Source of the DNA: Lachnospiraceae bacterium NSJ-143
Lineage (GTDB): Bacteria; Bacillota; Clostridia; Lachnospirales; Anaerotignaceae
NCBI GenBank assembly: GCA_022867625.1
Contig: JALIFM010000010.1
Location: 21,398 to 85,397, forward strand
DNA: 64,000 bases
Direction of reading: 5' to 3'
Shown piece after piece: positions 1 through 8,434 of the stretch. The notes beneath the pieces are model-generated. The model was given only the letters and a program-made list of their open reading frames with translations, did no database searches and had not been told where the DNA came from. The translations under genes and the position numbers were made by a program. Position 1 is the stretch's first letter; every line of letters begins with the position of its first letter.

Positions 1-817
1 TTTTTGTAGGCATCTGCGCATAGTCCAGCACTTCTACAATAGGCCTTGTACCGCCCTTGTAAATACAGCCGAGTGATTTTTCTTCAATTGTGGATATGCC
101 TCCGTCCTTGTTTCCCGGTGTAGGCTGGCCTGTCCTGAGGTTCTGGTTAACATTGGCAAGGTGCTCTTCAAGGCCCTTGCATATGCCTATAATCTGCTTT
201 TTAATTTCAGGGGTAGCCGCCCTTTTAGCCAGTATATGCTCAGCTCCTATAAATTCGGTAGTCTCACTCATTACAGCCGAGCCGCCGTTATCAACAAGCA
301 AATCGCTGACCTTTCCAACTACAGGGTTTGCCGCAAGGCCGCTTGTAGCGTCGCTTCCGCCGCACTCAAGCCCCAGAAAAAGCTCGCTCACAGGTATTTC
401 CTCTTTTTTTACAAGAGAAGCCTCCTGTGCAAGCCTCCTTGCGTACTTTACAGCCTTTGTTATGGCGTTTACAGTTCCGCCCTCGTCCTGTATAACAACA
501 ATCTCCAAAGGCTTATTTGTCTTTTCCCTTATCGCGTCTGCCATTTTATCAGGCGTACAGCCCTCACAGCCAAGGCCTATAAGCACTGTACCATATATAT
601 TAGGGTTTGCGGCAAAGCCGGAATACATGTCAAAGCATATTTTCAGGTTCTGCTCAACCTCAGAACAGCCCGCCTGGTTTGACACATATATAGCTCCTTC
701 TACCTGCTCGGCAACAATTCTTGATGTCTCGCTTGAACAGGCGCAGGTAGGAAGTATAAGCACTTTATTTCTTATGCCGGCTTTTCCGTCCGGCCTTCTG
801 TATCCCATAAAATTCAT
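1..817 (-). CDS. UxaA-family dehydratase, large (C-terminal) domain protein, 3' end outside window
   Basis: Open reading frame on the minus strand with no stop before the window edge. It begins MNFMGYRRPDGKAGIRNKV, the characteristic opening of the large domain of altronate/galactarate dehydratases, and continues with a conserved Cys/Gly-rich stretch (ILPTCACSSET; LIGLGCEGC). The start at 817 follows a GGAGGA site at about 825-830. The family dehydrates sugar acids such as D-altronate in the cytoplasm. The small SAF-type domain lies upstream as a separate gene at 999-1292, so the enzyme is split. The + strand reading frames here are antisense shadows. The exact sugar-acid substrate cannot be told from this fragment. 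Confidence 0.85.
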   Translation of the reverse strand, partial: MNFMGYRRPDGKAGIRNKVLILPTCACSSETSRIVAEQVEGAIYVSNQAGCSEVEQNLKICFDMYSGFAANPNIYGTVLIGLGCEGCTPDKMADAIREKTNKPLEIVVIQDEGGTVNAITKAVKYARRLAQEASLVKKEEIPVSELFLGLECGGSDATSGLAANPVVGKVSDLLVDNGGSAVMSETTEFIGAEHILAKRAATPEIKKQIIGICKGLEEHLANVNQNLRTGQPTPGNKDGGISTIEEKSLGCIYKGGTRPIVEVLDYAQMPTK

Positions 818-998
818 AAAAGGTTCCTCCTTTTGTTCTTGTTCCATATATCAGGCAAATAATAAAAAATCAAAAAATTTATTCAGATAGCCCCATACTT
901 ATGCTATAATAATTTTTAACAGCGCAAATCAAACCTGCATGCCACGTATTTTGCCGACATGTTCCGCCTCAAATGCTTTGCACAGGCATTAAACAAGC

Positions 999-1292
999 TT
1001 AAAGCTCATCCTCGTAATTTCTTGGAAGTGACATAATATTTTTGTGGCTAATCCAGTTTCCCGCTTTTGCATCGCTTGTCATAGCCCCTATTATCTGTCC
1101 GTACTTAATTACATGCTCACCCTCCGCCATATCCTTAAGTGCGATTTTATGGTATGCCGGAATATCTTCCAGAGCCGTAACAGATTCATTTTTTCCGTCC
1201 AGCAGATAACAGACACTGTCACCCTTTTCAATATCCTCAACAACAGTAGCCACAGTATCAACAGGTCTTAACATCAAAGCCTTTTTGCTCAT
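999..1292 (-). CDS. UxaA-family dehydratase, small SAF-domain subunit
   Basis: 97-residue protein matching the N-terminal SAF-type domain of UxaA (VDTVATVVEDIEKGD near the start, then YHKIALKDMAEGEHVIKYG and IGAMTSDAKAGNWISHKN). In altronate dehydratases this domain caps or assists the active site. The His in NWISHKN ends the domain as usual in the family. The start has a strong AGGAGGGG site. It lies upstream of the large subunit with an unusually long 181-bp gap, so co-transcription is probable but not certain. A sigma-A-like promoter lies just upstream. Substrate specificity is not visible. Confidence 0.8.
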   Translation of the reverse strand: MSKKALMLRPVDTVATVVEDIEKGDSVCYLLDGKNESVTALEDIPAYHKIALKDMAEGEHVIKYGQIIGAMTSDAKAGNWISHKNIMSLPRNYEDEL

Positions 1293-1318
1293 TTATGAAC
1301 CCCTCCTTTTTTATTATA

Positions 1319-1347
1319 ATTATAAAGCCCTCTGTCTGATATTTCAA
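1319..1347 (-). promoter_or_regulatory. Predicted sigma-A promoter for the UxaA-type genes
   Basis: Reading on the minus strand: TTGAAA (1347-1342), 17-bp spacer, TATAAT (1324-1319). The predicted transcript starts about 20 bp before the AGGAGGGG site of the 999-1292 gene. Confidence 0.6.
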
Positions 1348-1549
1348 GTCATTAGGTATAAAAAATTCTGTAAATTTATTTAAATAGTAAAATTTATACT
1401 ATTTAATCATTACAGCCATTTTAAAAGGTAAAAACAGTGAATATACTGCGTTTTTTACATTACAATTACATGTCATGCAATAATAACCTCTTTACATAAT
1501 GCTGTTTTTTAATTATACTTACATCATATAACAGATTGGAAGTGATAAC

Positions 1550-2188
1550 ATGAAAATAGAAAAGATAAGCGATAACCAGATTAAGCTGATACTCACAAAC
1601 ACCGACCTCAAGGAAAACAATATTAAGCTTGAGGAACTTATCAAGCCTTCGGATAAGACTCAGGAGCTTTTCCGCGGCCTTATGGAAAAGGCGTTCAGCG
1701 AATGCGGCTTTGAGGTTGACAACACCCCCCTCATGGTTGAAGCTATGCCTATTTCCTTGGACGGCCTTATGATTATAGTTACCAAACTTCCTGACAAAAA
1801 TTCGCAAAAAGAAAATGTGGCTCTTATATCGCAGAACAAAGACTTAAGGCGGTATAAGAAAAAGGGAATAGCTTCCTTAAATAACGAAAACATATCAGAG
1901 GAAAATATAATGATTTACTATTTCGTCTGCCTTGACAACGCAATCGACGCTTCTGTGCGCATAGCGTCTATGTTTAATGGCTACAGCGAGCTTTACTCCT
2001 ACAACAGCAGATATTTTCTGCTGCTTCAGAGCGAGCAGGACGATAATTATGACACAATAGAATCCGTGCTCAACGAGTACGGCAATATGTATACATCAAA
2101 CGTGCTTACAAAATATTTCCTTATTGAGCATGGAGAGACGCTTATACATAACCCGGCTGTAAAAATCATTTCAGAAAATTTCGCCTGA
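1550..2188 (+). CDS. mecA: Adaptor protein MecA
   Basis: 212 residues, normal for MecA. The N-terminal region (MKIEKISDNQIKLIL, then an acidic helix and KTQELFRGLMEKAF) is the substrate-binding half. After a linker, the C-terminal half (about 105-212: YYFVCLDNAIDAS, then the YFLLLQSE region and an ending FLIEHGETLIHNPAVK) is the part that binds the Clp unfoldase. MecA delivers target proteins to ClpC-ClpP in the cytoplasm and in Bacillus controls competence and sporulation regulators. It is transcribed alone, divergent from the UxaA genes, with a weak AAGTGAT ribosome site and a clear terminator after it. Confidence 0.9.
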   Translation: MKIEKISDNQIKLILTNTDLKENNIKLEELIKPSDKTQELFRGLMEKAFSECGFEVDNTPLMVEAMPISLDGLMIIVTKLPDKNSQKENVALISQNKDLRRYKKKGIASLNNENISEENIMIYYFVCLDNAIDASVRIASMFNGYSELYSYNSRYFLLLQSEQDDNYDTIESVLNEYGNMYTSNVLTKYFLIEHGETLIHNPAVKIISENFA

Positions 2189-2218
2189 ATTCGCTTTTTT
2201 CACTCAAAAACATACAGA

Positions 2219-2262
2219 TAAAAGGATACCCGAAATAAAATAGGGGTGTCCTTTTATTTTTT
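2219..2262 (+). terminator. Intrinsic terminator after mecA
   Basis: Stem AAAGGATACCC (2221-2231) pairs with GGGGTGTCCTTT (2243-2254), followed by a T-rich run. Confidence 0.8.
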
Positions 2263-2323
2263 GTACCTGCACTTATTATTTTCCCCCGCCATATACTGTA
2301 ACCAGAAAAGGGGGTTATTGATT

Positions 2324-3004
2324 ATGTATTATCCAGACTGCAACTGTGACAGCAATTCCACACCCGACAAAGAGCCTGAAAAGAAAAAAATCTCTTTTAT
2401 ACGTTTTTTAAACGCTATACCCAACCAGCCTTCACTCACCATAGACATATATGTAAACAGAAGGCTTGCTGTGAGAAACCTTAAATACGAAGATTTTACA
2501 GAATATATACCTGCAAGGAGCGGAATATTCAATGTACAGATATTTCCTGCCGGAAACCAGACTGAACAGCTCCTTGACATAAGTATAAAAACCGAGCCTG
2601 ACAGGATATACACCATGGCGGCTATAGGCACAGTAAGCGATGTTGAGCTTGAGTCCTTTGAGGACAAATTTATAGAAAGCAACCAGAACGCCGCGTATAT
2701 GCGCTTTGCCAACCTTTCGCCTGACAGCGCAGGACTCAATATATTTATAGACGACACGCCTGTGGTATATGACCTGCAGTATACCGAAATTACCGACTAT
2801 CTACGCCTGAGCGACGGTAAGCACACAATGCTTGTAGAAACTGCCGACACCAACAAGCGCGTTATATTCCACCCTAATATGGTACTCAAAAACGGCAATA
2901 TATACACATCGTATATGGTAGGGCTTACACAGGGAGAACCGTTTATACAGGTGCTCATACCTCTCGACGGCTCAAGCTATATAAAGACCGGCCGGGACGA
3001 CTGA
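2324..3004 (+). CDS. DUF4397-domain protein
   Basis: 226 residues from the ATG at 2324, which follows an AAGGGGG site; the same frame is open further upstream but across the mecA terminator. After a short charged Cys-containing head (YPDCNCDSNS), two related halves start IRFLNAIPNQPSLTIDIYVN (about 29-48) and MRFANLSPDSAGLNIFID (about 126-143), the repeat layout of DUF4397 beta-sandwich proteins. No signal peptide or membrane segment is visible, so it appears cytoplasmic or exported by a non-classical route. The function of the family is not established; some members are surface or spore associated. Confidence 0.75.
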   Translation: MYYPDCNCDSNSTPDKEPEKKKISFIRFLNAIPNQPSLTIDIYVNRRLAVRNLKYEDFTEYIPARSGIFNVQIFPAGNQTEQLLDISIKTEPDRIYTMAAIGTVSDVELESFEDKFIESNQNAAYMRFANLSPDSAGLNIFIDDTPVVYDLQYTEITDYLRLSDGKHTMLVETADTNKRVIFHPNMVLKNGNIYTSYMVGLTQGEPFIQVLIPLDGSSYIKTGRDD

Positions 3005-3010
3005 TAACTG

Positions 3011-3041
3011 AAAAAGCCCGTGATAAATTCACGGGCTTTAG
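3011..3041. terminator. Bidirectional terminator between convergent genes
   Basis: Stem AAAGCCCGTGA / TCACGGGCTTT with a 5-nt loop, between the DUF4397 gene (+) and the GGDEF gene (-). It has A-tract and T-tract flanks for both directions. Confidence 0.75.
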
Positions 3042-3061
3042 CATTTTCCCTGTTTTACAGC

Positions 3062-3940
3062 CTACGGCCTGTTTTCCTTGCTTATGTACATACGGGTATC
3101 AGCAAGCTCAAAAAGTCTTTCAATAGTCTTTTCTTCAAGCTCAGAAAGGCAGGCGCAGCCTATGCTCATTGAAAATTCCACCTTTTTTCCGTTGTTGAGA
3201 ATTTCCGTCTTTCTGAAATTACTGTATATATCCATCACTCTCTTTTTAAAATCCTCAAAAGATGAGTCAAAACATACAAATATAAATTCGTCTCCCCCGT
3301 ATCTTGCAACAAATGAATTTCCGTCCTCAAAGTGCTTTTTCCAGTATCTGGCCACAGACTTAAGCACTTTATCTCCTGCCCAGTGGCCGTATCTGTCATT
3401 TATGTTTTTAAAAAAGTCAACGTCCGCCACCGCCATACAGGCATTCGGGTAATCTGTAATACGCTCAACAAAACGCTCCCTTATAAACTTCCTGTTATGT
3501 ATTCCTGTAAGATGGTCGGTTGTAAGCTCCTCATTTTTTCTGCTTATTATGCTCTGATAAAATATATCAAACTCCTCACCAATATGCTCAATGCCTGTAA
3601 TGTTGCAAATCATTTCATAGGCGTATTTTTTTCCCTCAACAATTATACATTTTGATATAATAAGATAAATATGCTTCCCGTTCCTTTTAAATTTAGTGTG
3701 AAGACTGCCTGCCTCAACGCACTTTGAGGCTATGCAGTTTTCGCATTTATTCTGACTGTCAAACCGTTCAAAGCATATCCCTTCTGCTTTAAGGCAAAAT
3801 CCGCCTTCCTCTCCTTCAGAAGATTTTTCTATACTGTATGATATACTGGTCTCAATATCAATAATTCTTACTGTATCAAAATTTTCAAGTGAATACTTTA
3901 CCTGACTGTACAGCTCCTCAAGAGTATAATCAAACTTCAT
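3062..3940 (-). CDS. GGDEF-domain diguanylate cyclase with Cys-rich sensor region
   Basis: 292 residues from the ATG at 3940, which has an AGGGTGG site; an in-frame GTG three codons earlier is a less likely start. Residues 1-130 form a PAS-like sensor holding four closely spaced cysteines (C56, C66, C69, C74), a pattern seen in PAS domains that may bind metal. Residues 140-292 are a GGDEF domain with the intact GGDEF signature (215-219), so cyclic-di-GMP synthesis is expected. The usual RxxD inhibitory site just before it is not visible, so product feedback may be absent. No membrane segment, so the protein is probably soluble. Monocistronic and convergent with the DUF4397 gene. Confidence 0.85.
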   Translation of the reverse strand: MKFDYTLEELYSQVKYSLENFDTVRIIDIETSISYSIEKSSEGEEGGFCLKAEGICFERFDSQNKCENCIASKCVEAGSLHTKFKRNGKHIYLIISKCIIVEGKKYAYEMICNITGIEHIGEEFDIFYQSIISRKNEELTTDHLTGIHNRKFIRERFVERITDYPNACMAVADVDFFKNINDRYGHWAGDKVLKSVARYWKKHFEDGNSFVARYGGDEFIFVCFDSSFEDFKKRVMDIYSNFRKTEILNNGKKVEFSMSIGCACLSELEEKTIERLFELADTRMYISKENRP

Positions 3941-4371
3941 TTTAACCACCCTGCCAATACTGTAAGACGCAATTGTTAAATTATTCTGCAGTTTCAGCTA
4001 ACATCCTGAAAAATCTGCGCATTTTCAGTCTTTCCGGTTTAAAACAACGCAGGAACCAAGGTTTTTACAAGCTGATAACCAATTATACCATATTTACATG
4101 GCTGTCATATTTTAACTTATATCCAAATTATCTATATATATGTCATGATATAAGAAAATCCATCAAATTTCAACAATATATTTGACCCATGCTCCCATGT
4201 TCTGTAATTTTATGCCCTGTAAATAAAACTGATTATTAAAAAATAATCAATTATAAACAAACAACACGGAATATATCTGAAAAAACATTAATTTATTAAT
4301 AAAAAATAGCAAAAACAATGTAAAAGAGTTATAATCAAACTAACTAAAATAAAGTAAGGAGGACTGAAATC
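3941..4371. other. Intergenic region, divergent promoters
   Basis: AT-rich 431-bp gap between the GGDEF gene (-) and the hydrogenase operon (+). It holds a TATAAT at 4330-4335 and an AGGAGG site at 4357-4362 for the operon. No good -35 box, riboswitch or convincing small ORF is visible. Confidence 0.5.
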
Positions 4372-6207
4372 TTGAGCCGACTGAGTATCATTACACCGGA
4401 CTACGCCCAAACCGTGGTCGAAAACCTTTATAAGGATGTGGAACGCCGAATTACAGCGAGCCCTCCGGGCATATGCCCTATCGACATTTCAAACGCGTTT
4501 TTAAAAATGTGCCACGCCCAGACCTGCGGTAAATGTGTACCTTGCCGTGTTGGCCTTACACAGCTTTCAAGCCTTATAGACGATGTGCTTGACGGAAATG
4601 CCACTCTTGAGCACATAAGCCTTATTGAAAAAACTGCGCGTGTAATAAAAAACACTGCTGACTGCGCAATAGGCTACGAGGCAGCCAACATGGTTTTAAG
4701 AGGAGTAATAGGATTTCGTGACGACTACACAGAGCATATACTTAACAGGCGCTGCCGGTTTAACATATATCAGCCTGTCCCATGTGTTGCCCTCTGTCCA
4801 GCCGGAGTTGACATACCAGGCTATATAGCTCTTGTTAACGACGGCCGCTGTGCCGATGCTGTCAGACTTATAAGAAAGGACAATCCCTTCCCTACAGCCT
4901 GTGCCTTTGTATGTGAGCACCCATGTGAGGCCCGCTGCCGCAGAAACATGATTGACGATTCTATAAATATCCGCGCACTTAAACGCTATGCCGTTGACCA
5001 TTCCGGTATAGTTCAGGCTCCGGAAAACGCCCCTTCCACAGGCAAAAAAATTGCCATAATAGGCGGAGGTCCAAGCGGTCTGAGCGCTGCCTACTACCTT
5101 TCACTTATGGGCCACCACGCCGAGGTTTTTGAAAAACGCGATAAGCTTGGCGGTATGCTTCGCTACGGTATACCAAGCTACAGACTGCCGAGAGAAAGGC
5201 TTCAGGAGGATATAGACTGTATACTCTCAACAGGCATAACAGTACATACAGGAATAGAAATAGGCAGAGATATAACAATACCTCAGCTGAAGGATGATTT
5301 TGACTGCATTTATATAGCAATCGGCGCCCACAACGATAAAAAAATCGGTATAGAGGGCGAGGACAAACGCGGTGTCATATCCGCAGTTGAAATGCTGAGG
5401 AGCATTGGCGACAATACCCTGCCTGACTTTACCAAAAAACGTGTTGTTGTTGTAGGCGGCGGAAACGTGGCCATGGACTGCACAAGAAGCGCCAAAAGGC
5501 TCGGTGCAGAAAGCGTGACCTGCGTTTACAGAAGGAGACGTGTAGATATGACAGCTCTCCCCGAGGAGGTTGAGGGCGCTGAAAGCGAAGGCTGCGATAT
5601 ACTCTGCCTTCAGTCACCTGTTAAAATATCCGGCGATGAGGACGGGAATGTGACATCTATCTGGATTCAGCCGCAGATTGCAGGAGAGATAGACAAATCC
5701 GGACGCCCCCGCCCTGTCAATGCCAAAGCCGAGCCTATACGCCTTGCCTGCGACATAGTTATAGCCGCAGTAGGTCAGGGTATAGAAATACAGCCGTTTG
5801 AGGAGTTTGGAGTAAAGGTAAAGCGCGGGGTAATTGATACCCTCGCAAGCAATGAGGTTACTAATATAGACGGAGTATTTGCAGGTGGAGACTGCGTAAC
5901 AGGCCCTGCAACAGTAATAAGGGCTATAGCCGCCGGAAAGGTTGCCGCGGCAAATATAGATGAATACCTTGGCTTTAACCATATAATATCGACAGACGTA
6001 GACGTGCCTCTGCCAAGGCTTGATGTAAAGCCTGCCTGCGGCAGAATGAACACAAAGGAACGCAGCGCCGGTGAGCGAAATACTGACTTCAACCTTATAG
6101 AAACCGGCCTTACAGAGGAGGAGGCCCTTGTTGAGTCAGGCCGCTGTTTAAGGTGCGACCACTATGGGTACGGTATTTTTAAAGGAGGGCGAGTAGACAA
6201 ATGGTAA
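4372..6207 (+). CDS. NuoF-type Fe-S domain / GltD-type flavoprotein fusion, hydrogenase partner
   Basis: 611 residues from a TTG start with AGGAGG 9 nt upstream. Residues 40-110 resemble the C-terminal [4Fe-4S] domain of NuoF (C52, C55, C58 and later C98). About 125-610 match the small subunit of glutamate synthase: an N-terminal two-cluster Cys region (CVALCPAG; VCEHPCEARCRR), an FAD site (IIGGGPSGLSAAYY), and an NAD(P) site (VVGGGNVAMDC) followed by YRRRR, which in GltD-type enzymes favours NADPH. There is no FMN-binding NuoF core. The stop overlaps the start of the hydrogenase gene by 7 bp, so the two are translationally coupled. Likely passes electrons between NAD(P)H and the hydrogenase in the cytoplasm; bifurcation is possible but unproven. 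Confidence 0.85.
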   Translation: MSRLSIITPDYAQTVVENLYKDVERRITASPPGICPIDISNAFLKMCHAQTCGKCVPCRVGLTQLSSLIDDVLDGNATLEHISLIEKTARVIKNTADCAIGYEAANMVLRGVIGFRDDYTEHILNRRCRFNIYQPVPCVALCPAGVDIPGYIALVNDGRCADAVRLIRKDNPFPTACAFVCEHPCEARCRRNMIDDSINIRALKRYAVDHSGIVQAPENAPSTGKKIAIIGGGPSGLSAAYYLSLMGHHAEVFEKRDKLGGMLRYGIPSYRLPRERLQEDIDCILSTGITVHTGIEIGRDITIPQLKDDFDCIYIAIGAHNDKKIGIEGEDKRGVISAVEMLRSIGDNTLPDFTKKRVVVVGGGNVAMDCTRSAKRLGAESVTCVYRRRRVDMTALPEEVEGAESEGCDILCLQSPVKISGDEDGNVTSIWIQPQIAGEIDKSGRPRPVNAKAEPIRLACDIVIAAVGQGIEIQPFEEFGVKVKRGVIDTLASNEVTNIDGVFAGGDCVTGPATVIRAIAAGKVAAANIDEYLGFNHIISTDVDVPLPRLDVKPACGRMNTKERSAGERNTDFNLIETGLTEEEALVESGRCLRCDHYGYGIFKGGRVDKW

Positions 6208-7940
6208 ACCTTACTATTGACAATATACCTGTTGAGGTGAACGAGAATACTACTATACTTGAAGCGGCCCGCCTTGCCGGAATAAATATCCCCACACTCT
6301 GCTTTCTTAAGGATATAAACGAGATTGCCGCTTGCAGGGTATGTATAGTAGAGATAGATGGTATGGACAGGCTCATATCCTCCTGCAACAACTCAGTCCG
6401 TGAGGGCATGGTTGTTTACACAAACAGTCCGCGTGTGAGGGAAGCCCGAAGGATAAATGTAGAGCTTATACTGTCGCAGCACAACACAAGCTGCGCATAC
6501 TGCCCGAGAAGCGGCAACTGTACGCTTCAAAAAATCGCCAATGACCTTGGGATATATAAAATACCGTATAAAAATATTATACCTAAGACACTTTGGAGTC
6601 ACAGGGCAATACTCAAAAGAGACGCATCAAAGTGTATTAAATGTATGCGCTGTATACAAATCTGCGACAAGGTCCAGACACTCCATATATGGGATATAGA
6701 CGGCACAGGCTCACGCACCACTGTAGACGTGTCACATAACCGTATGATAATGGATTCCGACTGTTCACTCTGCGGACAGTGCATTACCCACTGCCCTGTA
6801 GGCGCACTTTCGGCACGTGACGATATAGGAAAGTTTTACGATGCTCTGGCAGACAGTGAAAAAACCGTTGTTGTTCAGGTCGCTCCCGCTGTAAGGGCAG
6901 CGTGGGGAGAGGAGCTCGGAATAAGCCGTGAGCAGGCTACAATGGGCAAAATAACCGCAGCACTCAAGCGCATGGGCGTTGACTATGTTTTTGATACCGA
7001 TTTCAGTGCCGACCTTACAATAATGGAGGAAGGAAACGAACTGCTCAAAAGGCTCTCCGAGGGTGAGCATAAATACCCAATGTTTACTTCCTGCTGCCCG
7101 GGCTGGGTACGGTTTATGAAATCCCAGTTTCCAGAAATGGTCGGGTGCCTTTCAACCTCAAAATCGCCTCAGCAGATGTTCGGTGCCATACTTAAAACAT
7201 ACTATGCAGGTCTCATAGGGGTGCCGGCAGACAGGCTGTATTTTGTATCTATAATGCCATGTGTGGCAAAGAAAAAAGAAGCCTCCCTCTCCACAATGAA
7301 TTCCGCAGGCACGGGACAGGATGTGGATTTAGTGCTTACAACACGCGAGTTTGTACAAATCATTCGTTCCGAGCACATATCAGTTGACCACCTGAGCGAA
7401 ATCCCATGTGACCAGCCCATTGTGACATCAAGCGGCGCCGGAGTTATATTCGGCACTACAGGCGGGGTTATGGAGGCTGCTTTGAGGACCGCTTACGCTG
7501 TGGCTGAGGGGCACAACCCCGAACCGGACGCCTTCAGGGAAATACGCGGCGAAGGCGGCATACGCGAAGCCGTATTTACAATAGGCGGCCGGGATTTGCA
7601 TGTTGCTGCGGCAAGCGGTCTTGGAAACGCAAGAAAGCTTGTTAAAGCTGTAAAAAGCGGCAAAGCCCATTATGATTTTGTTGAGATAATGGCCTGCCCG
7701 GGCGGCTGCTCCGGCGGAGGAGGCCAGCCTATTAAGGACGGCTCCGAGCTTTATGGCATAAGAGGCAGTGAACTCTATAACCTTGATAAAAACTCAGAAA
7801 TACGCTACTCCCACGAGAACCCGGCTATAGTAAGTCTTTACGAAAATTACCTTGAAAAGCCGCTTTCCGAAAGAAGCGAGCAGCTTCTTCACACAGACCA
7901 TACCGCATGGGAAATGCCTCTTGCGCCAGATGATATATAA
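6201..7940 (+). CDS. [FeFe]-hydrogenase catalytic subunit
   Basis: 579 residues. In order: [2Fe-2S] domain (C34, C45, C48, C62), His-Cys3 cluster (H94, C98, C101, C107), two [4Fe-4S] clusters (C145/148/151/155 and C188/191/194/198), then the H-cluster domain with all three signatures TSCCPGW (296-302), MPCVAKKKE (352-360) and EIMACPGGCSGGGGQP (495-510). A C-terminal small-subunit-like tail follows. It reduces protons to H2, or the reverse, in the cytoplasm. This is the M3 architecture found in multimeric NAD(P)-linked hydrogenases, and here the only partner is the GltD-like fusion overlapping its start. No maturation genes (hydE, hydF, hydG) are in the window. Confidence 0.95.
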   Translation: MVNLTIDNIPVEVNENTTILEAARLAGINIPTLCFLKDINEIAACRVCIVEIDGMDRLISSCNNSVREGMVVYTNSPRVREARRINVELILSQHNTSCAYCPRSGNCTLQKIANDLGIYKIPYKNIIPKTLWSHRAILKRDASKCIKCMRCIQICDKVQTLHIWDIDGTGSRTTVDVSHNRMIMDSDCSLCGQCITHCPVGALSARDDIGKFYDALADSEKTVVVQVAPAVRAAWGEELGISREQATMGKITAALKRMGVDYVFDTDFSADLTIMEEGNELLKRLSEGEHKYPMFTSCCPGWVRFMKSQFPEMVGCLSTSKSPQQMFGAILKTYYAGLIGVPADRLYFVSIMPCVAKKKEASLSTMNSAGTGQDVDLVLTTREFVQIIRSEHISVDHLSEIPCDQPIVTSSGAGVIFGTTGGVMEAALRTAYAVAEGHNPEPDAFREIRGEGGIREAVFTIGGRDLHVAAASGLGNARKLVKAVKSGKAHYDFVEIMACPGGCSGGGGQPIKDGSELYGIRGSELYNLDKNSEIRYSHENPAIVSLYENYLEKPLSERSEQLLHTDHTAWEMPLAPDDI

Positions 7941-7945
7941 AAAAC

Positions 7946-7978
7946 AAAAGCGCCCGATTAATTGGGCGCTTCGTTTTA
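7946..7978 (+). terminator. Terminator of the hydrogenase operon
   Basis: AGCGCCC (7949-7955) pairs with GGGCGCT (7964-7970), followed by TCGTTTT. Confidence 0.75.
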
Positions 7979-8103
7979 GAAGGGGTTAAATAGTATTATC
8001 ATCATTAGGGTTTTAGGGGTTTTGTTTGTTTCTATGCTTTGTATTATGCCAGTAAATTATGTATCCAAAATGGATTAAGTGTAAATAATTTGTTAAAACA
8101 AAA

Positions 8104-8134
8104 ATTGGGCAGTGTCTTTTTTGACACTGCCCAA
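8104..8134 (-). terminator. Terminator of the abfD-nifU-domain operon
   Basis: Perfect 12-bp stem TTGGGCAGTGTC / GACACTGCCCAA with a 6-nt loop; on the minus strand it is followed by a run of T. Confidence 0.85.
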
Positions 8135-8140
8135 AGCTGT

Positions 8141-8434
8141 TTAAAGCTTATGTTCCAGTATTTTCTTAGCCATATCAAGCATTGACTGGTCTACATCGTT
8201 TATCAGCAGCACATCTTTAAGCTCCTCAAAGGCGGGAAGTATCCTTCCAGATACAATCTCGTCAAATGTCGCCATGCTTGTCGGGCAGGCAAAGCACGCA
8301 CCTGTAAACTTAAGCCTCAGTATACCGTCCTTAAGGCTTACAATTTCAATATCACCGCCATGACTGTTCATGTACGGCCGTATCTCACTGTCTATAAATT
8401 TTTCTATATCCTCAAGCATCCTTTTCACCAACAT
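8141..8434 (-). CDS. NifU C-terminal-domain (Nfu-type) protein
   Basis: 97 residues, or 92 if translation starts at the second ATG (8419), which fits family starts slightly better; both lie inside the end of the dehydratase gene. The sequence DSEIRPYMNSHGGDIEIV and the CxxC in GACFACPTS are the hallmarks of the Nfu domain, which carries a [4Fe-4S] cluster at a dimer interface and hands it to apo-enzymes. The overlap with a gene for a [4Fe-4S] dehydratase suggests a dedicated cluster supplier for that enzyme, which is inference. No separate NifU N-terminal (IscU-like) part is present. Confidence 0.85.
   Translation of the reverse strand: MLVKRMLEDIEKFIDSEIRPYMNSHGGDIEIVSLKDGILRLKFTGACFACPTSMATFDEIVSGRILPAFEELKDVLLINDVDQSMLDMAKKILEHKL

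Noticed and set aside
90-890. 266-codon + strand ORF at the left edge
   Set aside because: It is antisense to the UxaA large-domain gene, whose minus-strand frame is open to the window edge and matches a known family; the + frame has no recognisable product or ribosome site.
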